64,000 nucleotides of DNA from Symsagittifera roscoffensis (taxonomy: Eukaryota; Xenacoelomorpha; Acoela; Convolutidae), in contig NC_087062.1 of the NCBI RefSeq assembly GCF_963678635.1, positions 77,317,200 to 77,381,199 on the forward strand, in the 5' to 3' direction. The first letter of the stretch is position 1. Each line of letters opens with the position of its first letter. The translations under genes were made by a program, and so were the position numbers. Shown here in pieces: positions 44,453 through 55,020 of this stretch. The notes below the pieces were generated by a model. That model was given only the letters and a program-made list of their open reading frames with translations. It was not told where the DNA came from and ran no database searches.

Positions 44453-44985
44453 CAGGGGCGGATCTAGGATTTTCATGAGGGGGCGGATTTTCCCAAAAAT
44501 TTTCAAAAAATTGTTTGTCGATCTTTTTTTGGCTCACTTAATTGGTTTTTCGGGGCAGTACAACAGTGCCGAAGTTCAACAGTACCGAAAATGAAAACTT
44601 TGTTCAACAGTGCCGAAAATGAAAACTTTGTTCAACAGTGCCAAAAATTTGAACAAATTTCAACATATTAAGTGCGGCAATCGAAAATTAATCAGCGATC
44701 GTATACAATCTTAAGTATAACGTAAAGATTTTGAGCGAGAAAATTTACAGCTTACACGTTTTGGCGCCAAAATAAATGTTAAATTTGCAGTTGCAGACAT
44801 ATTGGGGCCAAAATTGGAGAGACTTTCTTTGATAATTAGCGTCAGTAATATCCTGCTCTTTAGAAAATGCGTGTAAAGTATTCTGAAATTTTCCCGCCTT
44901 TTTCGGCACTGTTGTACTTCGGCTCTGTTGAACGCCCCTGGTTTCTCGAGCTCTCCCAAAGCACTTAATTAACCCGGTTTTATCA
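44453..44985 (-). mobile_element. CAGGGGCGGAT MITE copy split by a nested element
   Basis: The terminal CAGGGGCGGATCTAGGATTT at 44453 leads to a break at 44551. The interior resumes at 44948 (CGAGCTCTCCCAAAGCACTTA), matching the undivided copy at 43013 (CGAGCGCTCCCAAAGCACTA). The rest of the element beyond about 44985 is lost. Confidence 0.75.
44552..44938. mobile_element. Nested 387-bp MITE with 35-bp TIRs and 9-bp target duplication
   Basis: Ends GGGGCAGTACAACAGTGCCG and its inverted counterpart ending GAACGCCCC. The flanks TGGTTTTTC (44543-44551) and TGGTTTCTC (44939-44947) differ by one base, and the uninterrupted host MITE has a single copy of this word. A 9-bp duplication suits Mutator-like elements. 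Inside is a tandem of about 28 bp (GTTCAACAGTGCCGAAAATG). Confidence 0.75.
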
Positions 44986-45040
44986 AGCGAATTGCAACAA
45001 AAATATTTTTAAAAGATAGTGGAAATTAATGTGATCTGAA

Positions 45041-45166
45041 AGGTGGTTGACGTGACTGTTATTCTGTGCCCGTTTACAAGAAGACTGCTCGTATCAAGCT
45101 GAACTTTAAAGTTTAAAGGGCCTGAAGTAGCTTATAGTGAGAAAAACTTGAATGGAATTTTCAAAA
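45041..45166 (+). repeat. 125-bp direct repeat, copy 1
   Basis: From AAGGTGGTTGACGTGACTG to GGAATTTTCAAAA; near-identical to 45331-45455. It carries the AAGACTGCTCGTATCAAG end motif of the small-element family. Confidence 0.8.
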
Positions 45167-45330
45167 TTGCGAGCGCAGTCCTTTTTAGGCAGTATTGCGA
45201 AATCGTGAAAATTTTAAAAATAGCGATACATGCAACTTGATCTTTTCAAATGACTTCAGTTATAAAGGCTTGCTGGAGCCAAGATAAAATTTAACATAAA
45301 ACTAACGCAGAACCTAAAATTTGCCTTCAA

Positions 45331-45455
45331 GGTGGTTGACGTGACTGTTATTCTCTGCCCGTTTATAACAAGACTGCTCGTATCAAGCTGAACTTTAAAG
45401 TTTAACGGGCCTGAAGTAGCTTATAGTGAGAAAAACATGAATGGAATTTTCAAAA
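45331..45455 (+). repeat. 125-bp direct repeat, copy 2
   Basis: Partner of 45041-45166, 290 bp downstream in direct orientation, with only a few substitutions. Confidence 0.8.
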
Positions 45456-45537
45456 AAGAAGAGGAAATATTTAAAAAATTAATGAACGTAGCTCGAACTC
45501 TTATATAGGTCGTGCTAATTTTTTTCCGGAAATTTCT

Positions 45538-45690
45538 TAAACATTTGTTCAGACTCAAACTTACATTTTCGCGTTTCGATTTTTGATATCTTTTTGATGT
45601 ATTTCTTTTTGATGTAAAACATTTGTTCAGACTCAAACTTACATTTTCTTGCTTCGATTTTTGATATCTTTTTGATGATTTCTTTTGTTG
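45538..45690 (+). repeat. 79-bp tandem duplication
   Basis: AACATTTGTTCAGACTCAAA begins each unit (45539 and about 45618) and TTTTGATATCTTTTTGATG ends each. The open frames here encode the repeat on the minus strand and are not called as genes. Confidence 0.8.
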
Positions 45691-47399
45691 AAGGAAAGGC
45701 AAACTCCACTATCGAACCAGCAAAACATAAAAGTCACAAAAAGTGATAGACTTTTAGTTTCAAAATTAGAATTTAAATTTCATATTTTTGCAAACAAAAA
45801 AATTACTTGTTGTTCCACTTTTCTCAAAATGGGTTATTTTTATCGAAAAAGTGTCGATCATCAATTGTCCTTAAGGTTCAAAGAGCTTTAATGGCGGCTA
45901 TTTTTTTCTGTAACATATTCAATTTTTTTTCAAAAAATAAGTTTTTCTGGTTACATGCGTTCATTTTCAACTGTCTGTTGGCTATGCTCAACGTCTATTT
46001 CATGTTTTTTATCCACCCGCGCTGGCATTTTTTGGATAATACTCGATTGCAACGAGTTTTCATGACAAAATGTTGGCCAATAAAATCGATTATAAATACC
46101 AGTTTTAAATATATATCCAATTTTTTTTTCATAAAACAATTCATTATAATCGGCTGTTCTTCCTTATAATCAATTGTATCGTTGCACAAACCGATGAAAA
46201 TCTGATTTTTGTCCATAAAAAATCATTACAATTAACTTTTTTGGTGAGAAATTGGTTTAATGTATTCATGCGCCGTTTCTGCAAAACTATGATGCATAAC
46301 TTTGCAAAAACTGAATATGAGTAAACAAGTTTTTCTAGAACCAAAAACCGATTAAAAAAGATTTTTGCAGACAAAAACAAATTCTCTAAAAAATATTTAT
46401 TACAATTGTTAAAAATGTTTAGCAATGCATACTATCCCCTTCATTTATCCGTTTACCAACAAATAGGGTAAACGCATAAATGTACAACAAAAAATGATAG
46501 GGGAACTTAATAGGGGTAAAAATGGATGTCATGTTTACACTCCCCCTCACAAGGAGTAAACGATGGGGTAGGGGTAAAATTGGCCGGCATGCGCAAAAAA
46601 GTGCAGTTTGTAAACGTGTAAGCGAGTGGCAAAGATAACAAAAATGTTCAGAAATCAACAAAATTTTGTATTTAGTTCAAAACTTGCCGATACATGTAAC
46701 AAACTAATGAAAAATGAAACAACTAACAAAAAGAAATAACAAAACAATTACATCATAATCGATTGAAAATGATTTAGTTTTCATCCAAAATAGATTACAA
46801 TTTTTTTTTCAATTTTAAATTTTTGCAAAAAAAATTGATTATAATCGATTTAAAAAATTTTTTGTTCAGAAAAACAGCATCAGTATAATAATTTGGGAAA
46901 GAAACAGGCCAAAAAAGGCCTAGAAAAACTTCGGACCCGTCAACCAAACTGGATATCTCAAAAAAGTACAAAAGGTATCGCTACTGAAAAAATCCAATTT
47001 TAATTGATTAAAATCGATCATTTTTCACTTTTACAGAGACAAATAACACTCAAATTTGTATACAGAGGTTTCCCCTGCGGGTAAATAGAAATAATGAAAC
47101 AATAATGGCAAAAAAACTCAAATTAAGTCGGTTTTTATCCGTGGATTTTCAGTGCAAGTAACCAGAAATAATGAAGCAATGTTTAACAGATGACTTCAAC
47201 TATTTCAACCCCACTTAAACATCTAGGTCTGAAATTTGTTCTTCTAAAAGATGAATTTTTATTTACACTACACTATACACTACCAGTGGGCGCAAATAGC
47301 AATATAATGAATTTCAGTTACAGTTGAGACTTAATCGATCCGGTTTTGTTTGCTGTTTGTTCTGCAATTAGACAATTTTTGTTTAGAAAGGCCTTAGCT
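45691..47399. other. AT-rich intergenic DNA, no gene
   Basis: Many TTATAATCGATT-type words. A fragment at about 46925-46985 (CAACCAAACTGGATATCTCA) matches the CAGGGGCGGAT MITE copy at 43013. Confidence 0.5.
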
Positions 47400-47945
47400 T
47401 TGGGGCTACTGTGGGGTCTTTTCGGTTATACCCCTCCCCCCCCCCCCTAAATGAATAAATTTGGCAATTCAAATTTCGAATTGGAATTGAAAGCGCAAAA
47501 GCGCAAAAGCAAAAAACACTCACGTGCAAAGCAGCTCAATTAGGAAACCTAGTGATTTATTTGATATATACTTTTGTTTCCTAATCGAGTAGCTGCTAAT
47601 TGCACGCGAGTGGTATTTAATTGTTTGTTTCACTCGCTTTCGCGCTCTCAATTTCAATTCGAAGTTTGAATTGCCAAATGTATTCATTTAAGGGAGGGTA
47701 TAACAGAAAAGACTGCTGCCCACAGTAGGCGTCTTTTCGGTTATACCCCCCTTAAATGAATACATTTGGCAATTCAAATTTCGAGTTGAAATTGAGAGCG
47801 CGAAAGCGAGTGAAACAAACAATTAAATACCACTCGCGTGCAATCAGCAGCTACTCGATTAGGAAACAAAAGTATATATCAAATATGTCACTAGGTTTCC
47901 TAATTGATCTGCTGCTTATTGCACGTGAGTTTTTTTTGCTTTTGT
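47400..47945. mobile_element. Two copies of a palindromic MITE, head to head
   Basis: Unit 1 (about 47400-47731) begins GGGGCTACTGTGGGGTC and ends with the inverse (GCCCACAGTAGGC); its halves are complementary over more than 100 bp. Unit 2 starts at once with GTCTTTTCGGTTATACCCC and runs as the reverse complement of unit 1 to about 47945. The pair forms one palindrome several hundred bases long. Confidence 0.75.
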
Positions 47946-48111
47946 ACTTTATCTCGTGGGGATTTTGTACTTTATCTCGTGGGGAGATTTTCCAAAGAAA
48001 GTTTGAAAGTATATAAGTATAAAGTTGTCATCATTTTTATTAAATTGGAAAACTTTGTTTCAAATAGAATGTATCATTTGGAATGAAAATCTTTAGCTCC
48101 CACTGTATCTA

Positions 48112-49018
48112 AGCCGAGTCGAGGATCTCATTTTATGTGCTCGACAAAAAAACACAGTCGAGACTGGCGTTTTGGTTTAGCACAAGCTCGAAACACACCG
48201 CAAGAACAGTCAAAATGCATTGAACTTTGGTTGTTCATGGTGAAAACATACTGAGAGCATGACCAAAAAATATCAATTCTTGGTCGAGCGCAATCAAAAA
48301 ATACCTTGTGCATGGTCGAAACAAACCTTAGGAATAGTCGAAAATTACCGATTGTTTGAGATAAATTAGAGTTAGTAACAAATATAATTTTTTATGTTAA
48401 CGTTTTTGACTCAAATTGATAACCTCAAATTGCAAATAAACTAGAAAAAGACATCCCGAGATATTACCAGAAAGCCGTAAATTAAACGGTTTAAGTTTCA
48501 AAAGCTAATGATAATTGAAAGTCGAAACCTAGCCGAAGTAGGTTTCGACCCAAGTATCTGGCTTGGGTCCAGCACGGTCACGCACATTGTTTTCGGTCGA
48601 GCAAGCTCGAAGCATATCTTGCTTGAGTCGTGCAAGGTCGAGTACATTTTTTTAGTCGAGCACGGTCGAACCATACCCACATTTGGTCGAGACAGTGGAA
48701 GCAAAATAAATTTTGGTCGAAGCGGTCGAAACATAGAGTGAGCACCTCGACTCAGGAAAGCAGTTCTGATTGATTGATGTTAAAATTGGAAACAAAAATT
48801 ATCCGTTTCACTGAAGTGTTTGGATCTAACTGTTACCCCTTTGGTTAATGTAATGATATGGCACTCCTATACAAGATTAACTCAACGAATACGCGTATGC
48901 AAGTTTTGTATCTTGTAGCAAAATACCGCGCGATTTTTACAGAGCTGAGAAGTTCGACGGTCGACCGATATCTAGTTTTCGTCGCAAATTAATACAGTCG
49001 AACGAAGGCTATAGTTAA
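48112..49018. repeat. Dispersed GTCGA-rich repeat
   Basis: GGTCGA and its complement recur every 20-40 bases in varied contexts (GTCGAGCACGGTCGAA). The ORFs on both strands near 48500-48740 derive from this repeat. Confidence 0.6.
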
Positions 49019-49215
49019 ACAGGGTTGAATCATGGGTCGAACAGGGTAGAATCATGGGTCGAACAAGGTCGAATCATGTGTCGAACAGGGTAGAATCATG
49101 AGTCGAACAGGGTCAAATCATGAGTCGAACAAGGTCGAATCTGGAGTCGAACAGGGTCAAATTCTTAGTCGAACGGGTTTTATAATGAGTCGCATAGGGT
49201 CGAATCATGGGCAGA
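49019..49215 (+). repeat. 22-bp tandem array
   Basis: About nine units of GTCGAACAGGGTCGAATCAT with point variation; an expansion of the motif scattered just upstream. Confidence 0.85.
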
Positions 49216-50936
49216 ATTAGAGAGGAATTGAAATTTTGTCGGATTTTTTTGCTTGCAAGAGTAAAAAGAGATGCAAATTGCAAAATTAATCCAGTATATA
49301 GGCAATTTTAATGTCAGTTAGCCTGACCAACATAAAAGCTGACCATGTACAGGGCAGCCAAGAAAAGGCCTACACATGGTCCCAAAACACATGGCCTACA
49401 CATGCAAAAAGGGCAAATGGTTATCAAGTGTAACCAATTTTTAGGGTAGGGGAGAGGTAATTAATTGAAATCGGTTATTCAATAGATCAAAAAAAGAGTT
49501 GAAATTAAGTTGGAAAATTGCGAACGAACGGTTTGCTATCGTTTTTGTTTAGTGCCATTAATCTTGTGCGTTCAGTATAAACTACTCTCTTTCTTACGGT
49601 AAATCGCAATGTTCGAACGCTTTAAGGAAATATACATATACCTGTGTTCGCCGATTATTTGTTTGCAAAAATTAATACTTACGGAATGAAGTTCAATCGC
49701 TATCGACCAAAGTAGGATGAAATTCGAATTTTACAAGTTACCCAAATTCTTAAAACTTTATCAGTAACGTTTGTTTTGAGGTGCTTCAAATCAGTGCTGA
49801 ATTTTATCAATTTGGGAACCACACAAGAAATGCATATGAATGACAGGTGCGACCAAAGACACCTATGTTTGACTGATTTCAACCAAGAAAAAGTTCAACT
49901 CGGCGAGTTGCGGTCTTTTACTTCAGACAGTTTTCGATAATTGAACTAGATTCTTTCAAGTGGAGTTTTAATAACATCTGAAAAATAATGACGTCTTAAG
50001 CTCATGTTTTAAAAGATCACTCACCGTTACCGGGCTCATCGGTAGATTATTGGGGTTTGTGACGTCTGCAGCACATATTTTAAAAGACAACTCACCAATT
50101 TACCGGGTTAATCGGTAGACTATCGGGTTCGAAATTGGTCAAATTTGTTAATTTAGGACAATTAACCTGCGATACTTTTAATCCCCCTCAAAAATTGTTC
50201 AAAATTGAATTGAAATGAAAAATTTGCACTTTTTGTTCCGAGTTTCGAAGAAATTGAGGTTTATATGGCCGAGGTGGTTTTTGTTATTCAGAAAATTCTT
50301 ACAAAGCTCTGGTCCCTCGAGTCATGGATCTGCTTAGCGCCGGCCGAGTGCGCACAGCATTATACTAACCTGCCATCAGTATGTCTAAGACTTTTCGTTT
50401 TAGTATTCCGAACTACAAAATCGTTCCAAATTGAATTGAGGCAGCTAATTCGTTTTATTAACTCCATACACGACTAAAAGTGCAAACTTAACTTTTGATA
50501 TTATCAGGCTAAAGTTCATAAATTTGCCAATATTTAATTTAGCAAAAACTCTCCGGGACCAATTAAAAAGATCATCTGATTATTCAGGGCCCGATACGAG
50601 CAGTGTTGTTAAAATAAATTTTGGTAAAGCTATATATGCACACCAGAGACTGTTGAAGAAGAAGCGGGTCAAAACTAAGACTTGAGTACGATCTGAGTTT
50701 TTGTGCTACTGATTAGAACAAAAATCTGAAGCTTCTGCGGTGAAAAGTTTTCCCTTGTTTTGATACATTATTTTGAGTTCTGCAGAAAATGCGAGCTAAA
50801 TTTTAACGGGCTGCTGCTCAGGTCATACCAGTGGAATTTTCCCAATTTTCAAAGGAAAATTTACTGTCTGCATATCCAATTTAAATTTGCAGATAAGTTC
50901 GCGGGTTGACCACAACTTTTTATCATACTGTTTTCA
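49216..50936. other. Intergenic with old repeat copy, no gene
   Basis: 49900-50850 is an old copy of the block seen again at 53450-54000 (shared words TTTTACTTCAGACAGTT, AATCGGTAGA-TATCGGG and GCTGCTCAGGTCATACCAGT). Coding is absent. Confidence 0.55.
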
Positions 50937-51345
50937 CAGGGGCGGATTTAGGCGGGGGGGGGGGGAGGGGACGGGGGGCGGACGCTTCCCTTCCCTCAGG
51001 GATTCGACCCCCTGCCGGCCCAAAGGGTCCCCCTTTGGTACTTTTTACGAAATCAATTTTTGGCCGACCGACCCTAAAATTTTTCTAAAGGCGCCTAATA
51101 TATACTAATTTTGAGGGGGGAGCGCGTGCTGAAAAAACGCATTATTTTTGGTCAAAATTTTCCAAAAAGTGCCTAAAAACGCCTTTTTCAACGTTTTGCT
51201 TGCGGCGCAGAAAATTTGACCAAAACAGAGACTAAACCGAGCTTAGGAAGAACTCTAAAAATCAATTCGGTCGACCTAAAAAAAAATTTTCGAACTTTTT
51301 GGGAATCTGCCCCCCCCCCTCGAGAAAATCCTGGATCCGCCCCTG
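50937..51345 (+). mobile_element. Complete 409-bp CAGGGGCGGAT MITE
   Basis: Begins CAGGGGCGGATTTAGGCGGG and ends GAAAATCCTGGATCCGCCCCTG-like, so the termini are inverted. Flanking octamers TGTTTTCA and AGTTTCCA match at 6 of 8 positions, consistent with an old 8-bp hAT-type duplication. No transposase. Confidence 0.75.
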
Positions 51346-51621
51346 AGTTTCCATATACGAGAAACTTCTTTTCATACACTTCCATAAAACTTCATACGTA
51401 CAGAAAACTGTATGAAATCTCTATGATAAACATTTCGCCATATGTGGAAGTTGTTAAATTAGAAATTTACAATATATGAAAACTGTATGACTAGAAGTTT
51501 GTCATTTATAAAAAGTTTTATGATTAAACCTTTTTAAAAAATGAAGTGAGGCAAAAGTTACGTCATAAGACGTAATACCAATAGCTGATGTAATGTTTCT
51601 TAAAAATTTATTATGAAAAAA

Positions 51622-51758
51622 ATGCTTCCTATACAATTCTCATATATGAGAATTGTATGTTAAGCATTATTTATTAAGAAAAAGTTAAGCATTTTTTTGT
51701 TATGAAAAAAAAACTTACCATACAATTCTCATATATGGGAATTGTATGATAAGCATTT
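51622..51758. repeat. Twin palindromes, 90 bp apart
   Basis: Core ATACAATTCTCATATATGAG then AATTGTAT is a perfect 28-bp palindrome at 51631-51658, extended by AATGCTT / AAGCATT arms. A second copy at about 51712-51758 has one core mismatch. Confidence 0.8.
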
Positions 51759-52499
51759 GAGTTGACGTCATGAGTTGATTGCTTTGCTTCTTGTTATCAC
51801 AAAAATTTATCTCACTTATATCGAGACGTCATTATTTCATTTAAAAAATTTTTTTGCTTGCGTCATAACATAAAACATGTTAAATTATCCACTGGTAGCA
51901 GTAATGGAATCAAAAAATGCAACAGGTTACTTCGTAATATTTATAGGAATGATTTAAGAGTCGACCACCATTTGTTTGAGAGTTAAAATCAATCAACTCT
52001 GATTAGAGAATATATCACGGTTACTTTTAATGAGAAGGTCAAACAAAATTTAATATAGGCAACAAAATGAAGAGATATGCGGCAAAGGAGAAAACGAATA
52101 AAGGAAAAAAGGAAATCAGATGAGAAAATGATCTAGCTGACGGCTGTGAGGCAGTTATTGAAACAGTTTCTGAATGCTCAGTGATGATCAAAAAATAACA
52201 CTGAGTTGTAGCTGCGATCACTTATGCTATTCAAAAACAAAGTTTCCATTCAAATATAATTGTTCCGACGTTCGAAAATGTCCGAAATTCTCGTGGTGGC
52301 TCTTCATCGAAGTCGCGTTGAATAATTGAACTCATGATAATACACAGTTGTGACCTCTGCAGCAAATATGAGCTTAAATTACGTGCTTTTGGTCATTCCG
52401 ACGTTGATGCGTCTCAAAAGTTGCTAGAAAGAGGAGTTAACAAAGTTTCACTTGCAGACGGATTTGGACTTATTACCTATATTTGTAGTTTCAAAACAA
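51759..52499. other. Intergenic, no gene
   Basis: No coding or RNA gene recognised; AT-rich with no repeat of note. Confidence 0.5.
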
Positions 52500-52872
52500 A
52501 TCAGAGATTCGAACCCCTGCCGACCCAAAAGGTCCCCCTTTGCTATTTTATAAGAAATCCATTTTTGGGCGACCGACCCTCAAAATTTTCTAAAAGTGCC
52601 TTCGGCGTCAATAAAAACTATTTTTGAGGGGCAGCACGCGCCAAAAAACGCAATTTTTTTGACAACATTTTCCAAAAAGTGCCCAAAACGGCTTTCTTGA
52701 CCTGTTTTTCAACACAAATTTGGCTGCGGCGCAAAACATTTTGGCAAAAACAGCGTCTTTTTAGTGTTTTAGGAGAGCTCGGAAAATCAATTTGGTCGAC
52801 CTAAAAAAAGGTCGTCTAAGTTTCGAAAATTTTTTGAAAATCCCTCCCCTCGAGAAAAATCTAGATCCTCCC
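52500..52872 (+). mobile_element. CAGGGGCGGAT MITE, left end missing
   Basis: Starts within the family at GATTCGAACCCCTGCCG and ends CTCGAGAAAAATCTAGATCC. Interior order is the same as in 50937-51345. Confidence 0.7.
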
Positions 52873-54059
52873 TGAATTTAAGTCATTTCACAGTTGATTC
52901 TTAGGAAAAGATTTTTCATCCTTTTTCTGATTAAGAGGGAAAATAGGAGGTAATGCGGAGTAAATTGCATTGTTCGTTCGTATTACCCCATTTTAATCAT
53001 TTTATATCATGACGTCATCAAGATTTTCAATTTGCTCGTTTTAAAAAAGTACAAAGGAGCAGAAGTCACTGCCTTTTCGTTTTTAGCAGTCGGAAAATGC
53101 GACGGGCAAATAACCAATCAGGGACCCCATTAATCATTCAATAATGAAATTTTATATCAATCAGCTCATTCACGAATTCCACCCATTCTCGGTGCCTTGG
53201 TTAAAAAGTTTTAATTTTTTTTCACGAGACTTAAATCATGATGCATAAAACTGATCTTTCAAAACAAAAGCGACTGTTTTTTTAAGTAATTGGACAAGAA
53301 ATGAGGAAATGCATATAATTGATAGTCGAACTGAGTTAAATTTGATCATTTGAGCCCTCCTTGAGTGATCTGTCATTTGAACTCATAATGGTAAATGGAT
53401 TAACAGATCATTACGGGTTTGTTACTTCGAAATTCAAGTAAAGGGAAAGAACTGATTATTTGCGCTTGTTGTGGTTTTTTACTTCAGACAGTTATCGAAA
53501 TTTCAAGTGGAGTTTTTATACCATCTTAAAAATAATGACGTCTTCTGTATAAGAGCTCAAGTTTAAAAGATAACTCACCGTTTTGCTGCGTCTAATCGGT
53601 AGATTATCGGGGTTTGAAATTGATCAAGTTTGCTAATTTAGGAAAATTAACTTGCCATACTTATAATCCCGCTCAGAAATTGTTCCAACATGAATTGACA
53701 TGAGCAATTTGGCCTCATTAACGCATACGCACACCACAGGCAATTGAAGAAGAAACGGGAAAAAATTATAACTTCCTGGTTGAGTGCGAGCTGATTTGTG
53801 TGCTACTGATTAAAACAAAAATCTGAAGCCTGTGCGATGAAAAATATGCCCTTGCTGTAGTAGATTGCTTCAAATTCGGCAGAGAAAAAGAGCTAATTTT
53901 TGAAAGGCTGCTGCTCAGGTCATACCAGTGGAGTTTTTCCAAAATGAAATTTTATTGGCAAAAGTACTAAGTCGACTTATCCGAGTTAAGTTTGCAGATG
54001 AGTTTGAAAACTTGCATATCATAATAAGACGGCTCGTATCAGGGTTATTTTAAACGAGC
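52873..54059. other. Intergenic with old repeat copy, no gene
   Basis: 53450-54000 is the second copy of the block at 49900-50850. It is followed by an AAGACGGCTCGTATCAGGG family end at about 54026. Confidence 0.55.
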
Positions 54060-55020
54060 AGTATTTTAAACGAGCAATCTGCAACCATACTTAAGCTAAT
54101 GCCAGCAAGCCTGTTTAATACTCCAAAACTTGCTCGAACTTGGATCCCAGCGCTGTCAGTTTTTGTGAAGCTGGTCTGATTAAAAATTATATAATTAAAC
54201 GTCATATATATTTTCTCGGAAAAACGGAACATCATTGCCTCTAAATGTTTGATTGCCATTCTATCTGACTTCCAAAAAAAGCACATTGTTTCTGATTTGA
54301 TGTTTGTTTCTCAATTTTCGACTGTTTAACAAGCCATTCTTATTTGAAAATTTTAGTTTCTGAAAAGTAATAATCACTTGAGCTTTTGAACAAATTGAAA
54401 AAGAAATTTTACATTATCAATTATAGAGTTTGCGACTACTTTCAGACCTTTTCAATTTCCGACTATTTTCAAAACTTTTCTTCAAATTGAAATAATTAAG
54501 GAGCAATCTGTTCTGTCATTTTAAAGCGTAAGTGGTTGTTTCAATCATTTAAATACCAACCGTTTTCAGCATTTTGTTCCAAATAATATTATATTTCAGA
54601 CACAAAACTTCTTCTGTAAATAATTTTGTGTTTGCATGACATGATTTATTAATAAATTAAAATTTAGCAATAAAAAACTGGTTTAATAACTTTCATCACA
54701 AAAAAATTTAGCCATAACCATATATATATATATGCAAAAAAATCAAAAACTGGGAAAATCATTAAAAAAGTACATAAACTGAGAAAATATTTTTTTATTT
54801 TGTTTTTCAGTTTTTTTTTCCAAACTACTAGTTGTTTAGTTGTTTATTGATAGCAAATGAAAACAAGACTGCTCGTGTAAGGGCGAAGTTCTGAATGTTC
54901 CGACTACTTTTTAAGGGTTTTATGGAGCAGTAATAACATCAAAAAATTAATTGTACTAAAATAAAATGATTTTTTTTTTAAATTTGAATTTTTTAAATGA
55001 AAATCATTCCCCACACGCCA
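54060..55020 (-). repeat. Left arm of a 5.9-kb inverted-repeat structure
   Basis: Complementary to 59169-59988 with high identity. It is longer by about 145 bp (54320-54465), bounded by the similar words TTTTCGACT and TTTCCGACT, which suggests a deletion in the right arm between short direct repeats. It includes a (TA)n run near 54720 and a family end at 54893-54945. The 78-codon frame here is mirrored in the right arm and is not a gene by itself. Confidence 0.85.

Noticed and set aside
45421-45709. Two overlapping Lys/Ser-rich minus-strand ORFs
   Set aside because: They translate a 79-bp tandem duplication; the internal peptide repeat is a DNA repeat effect.
54050-54286. 78-codon frame repeated in both inverted arms (also 59762-60007)
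   Set aside because: Duplication is due to the inverted arms; conservation of the frame reflects DNA identity, not coding constraint.
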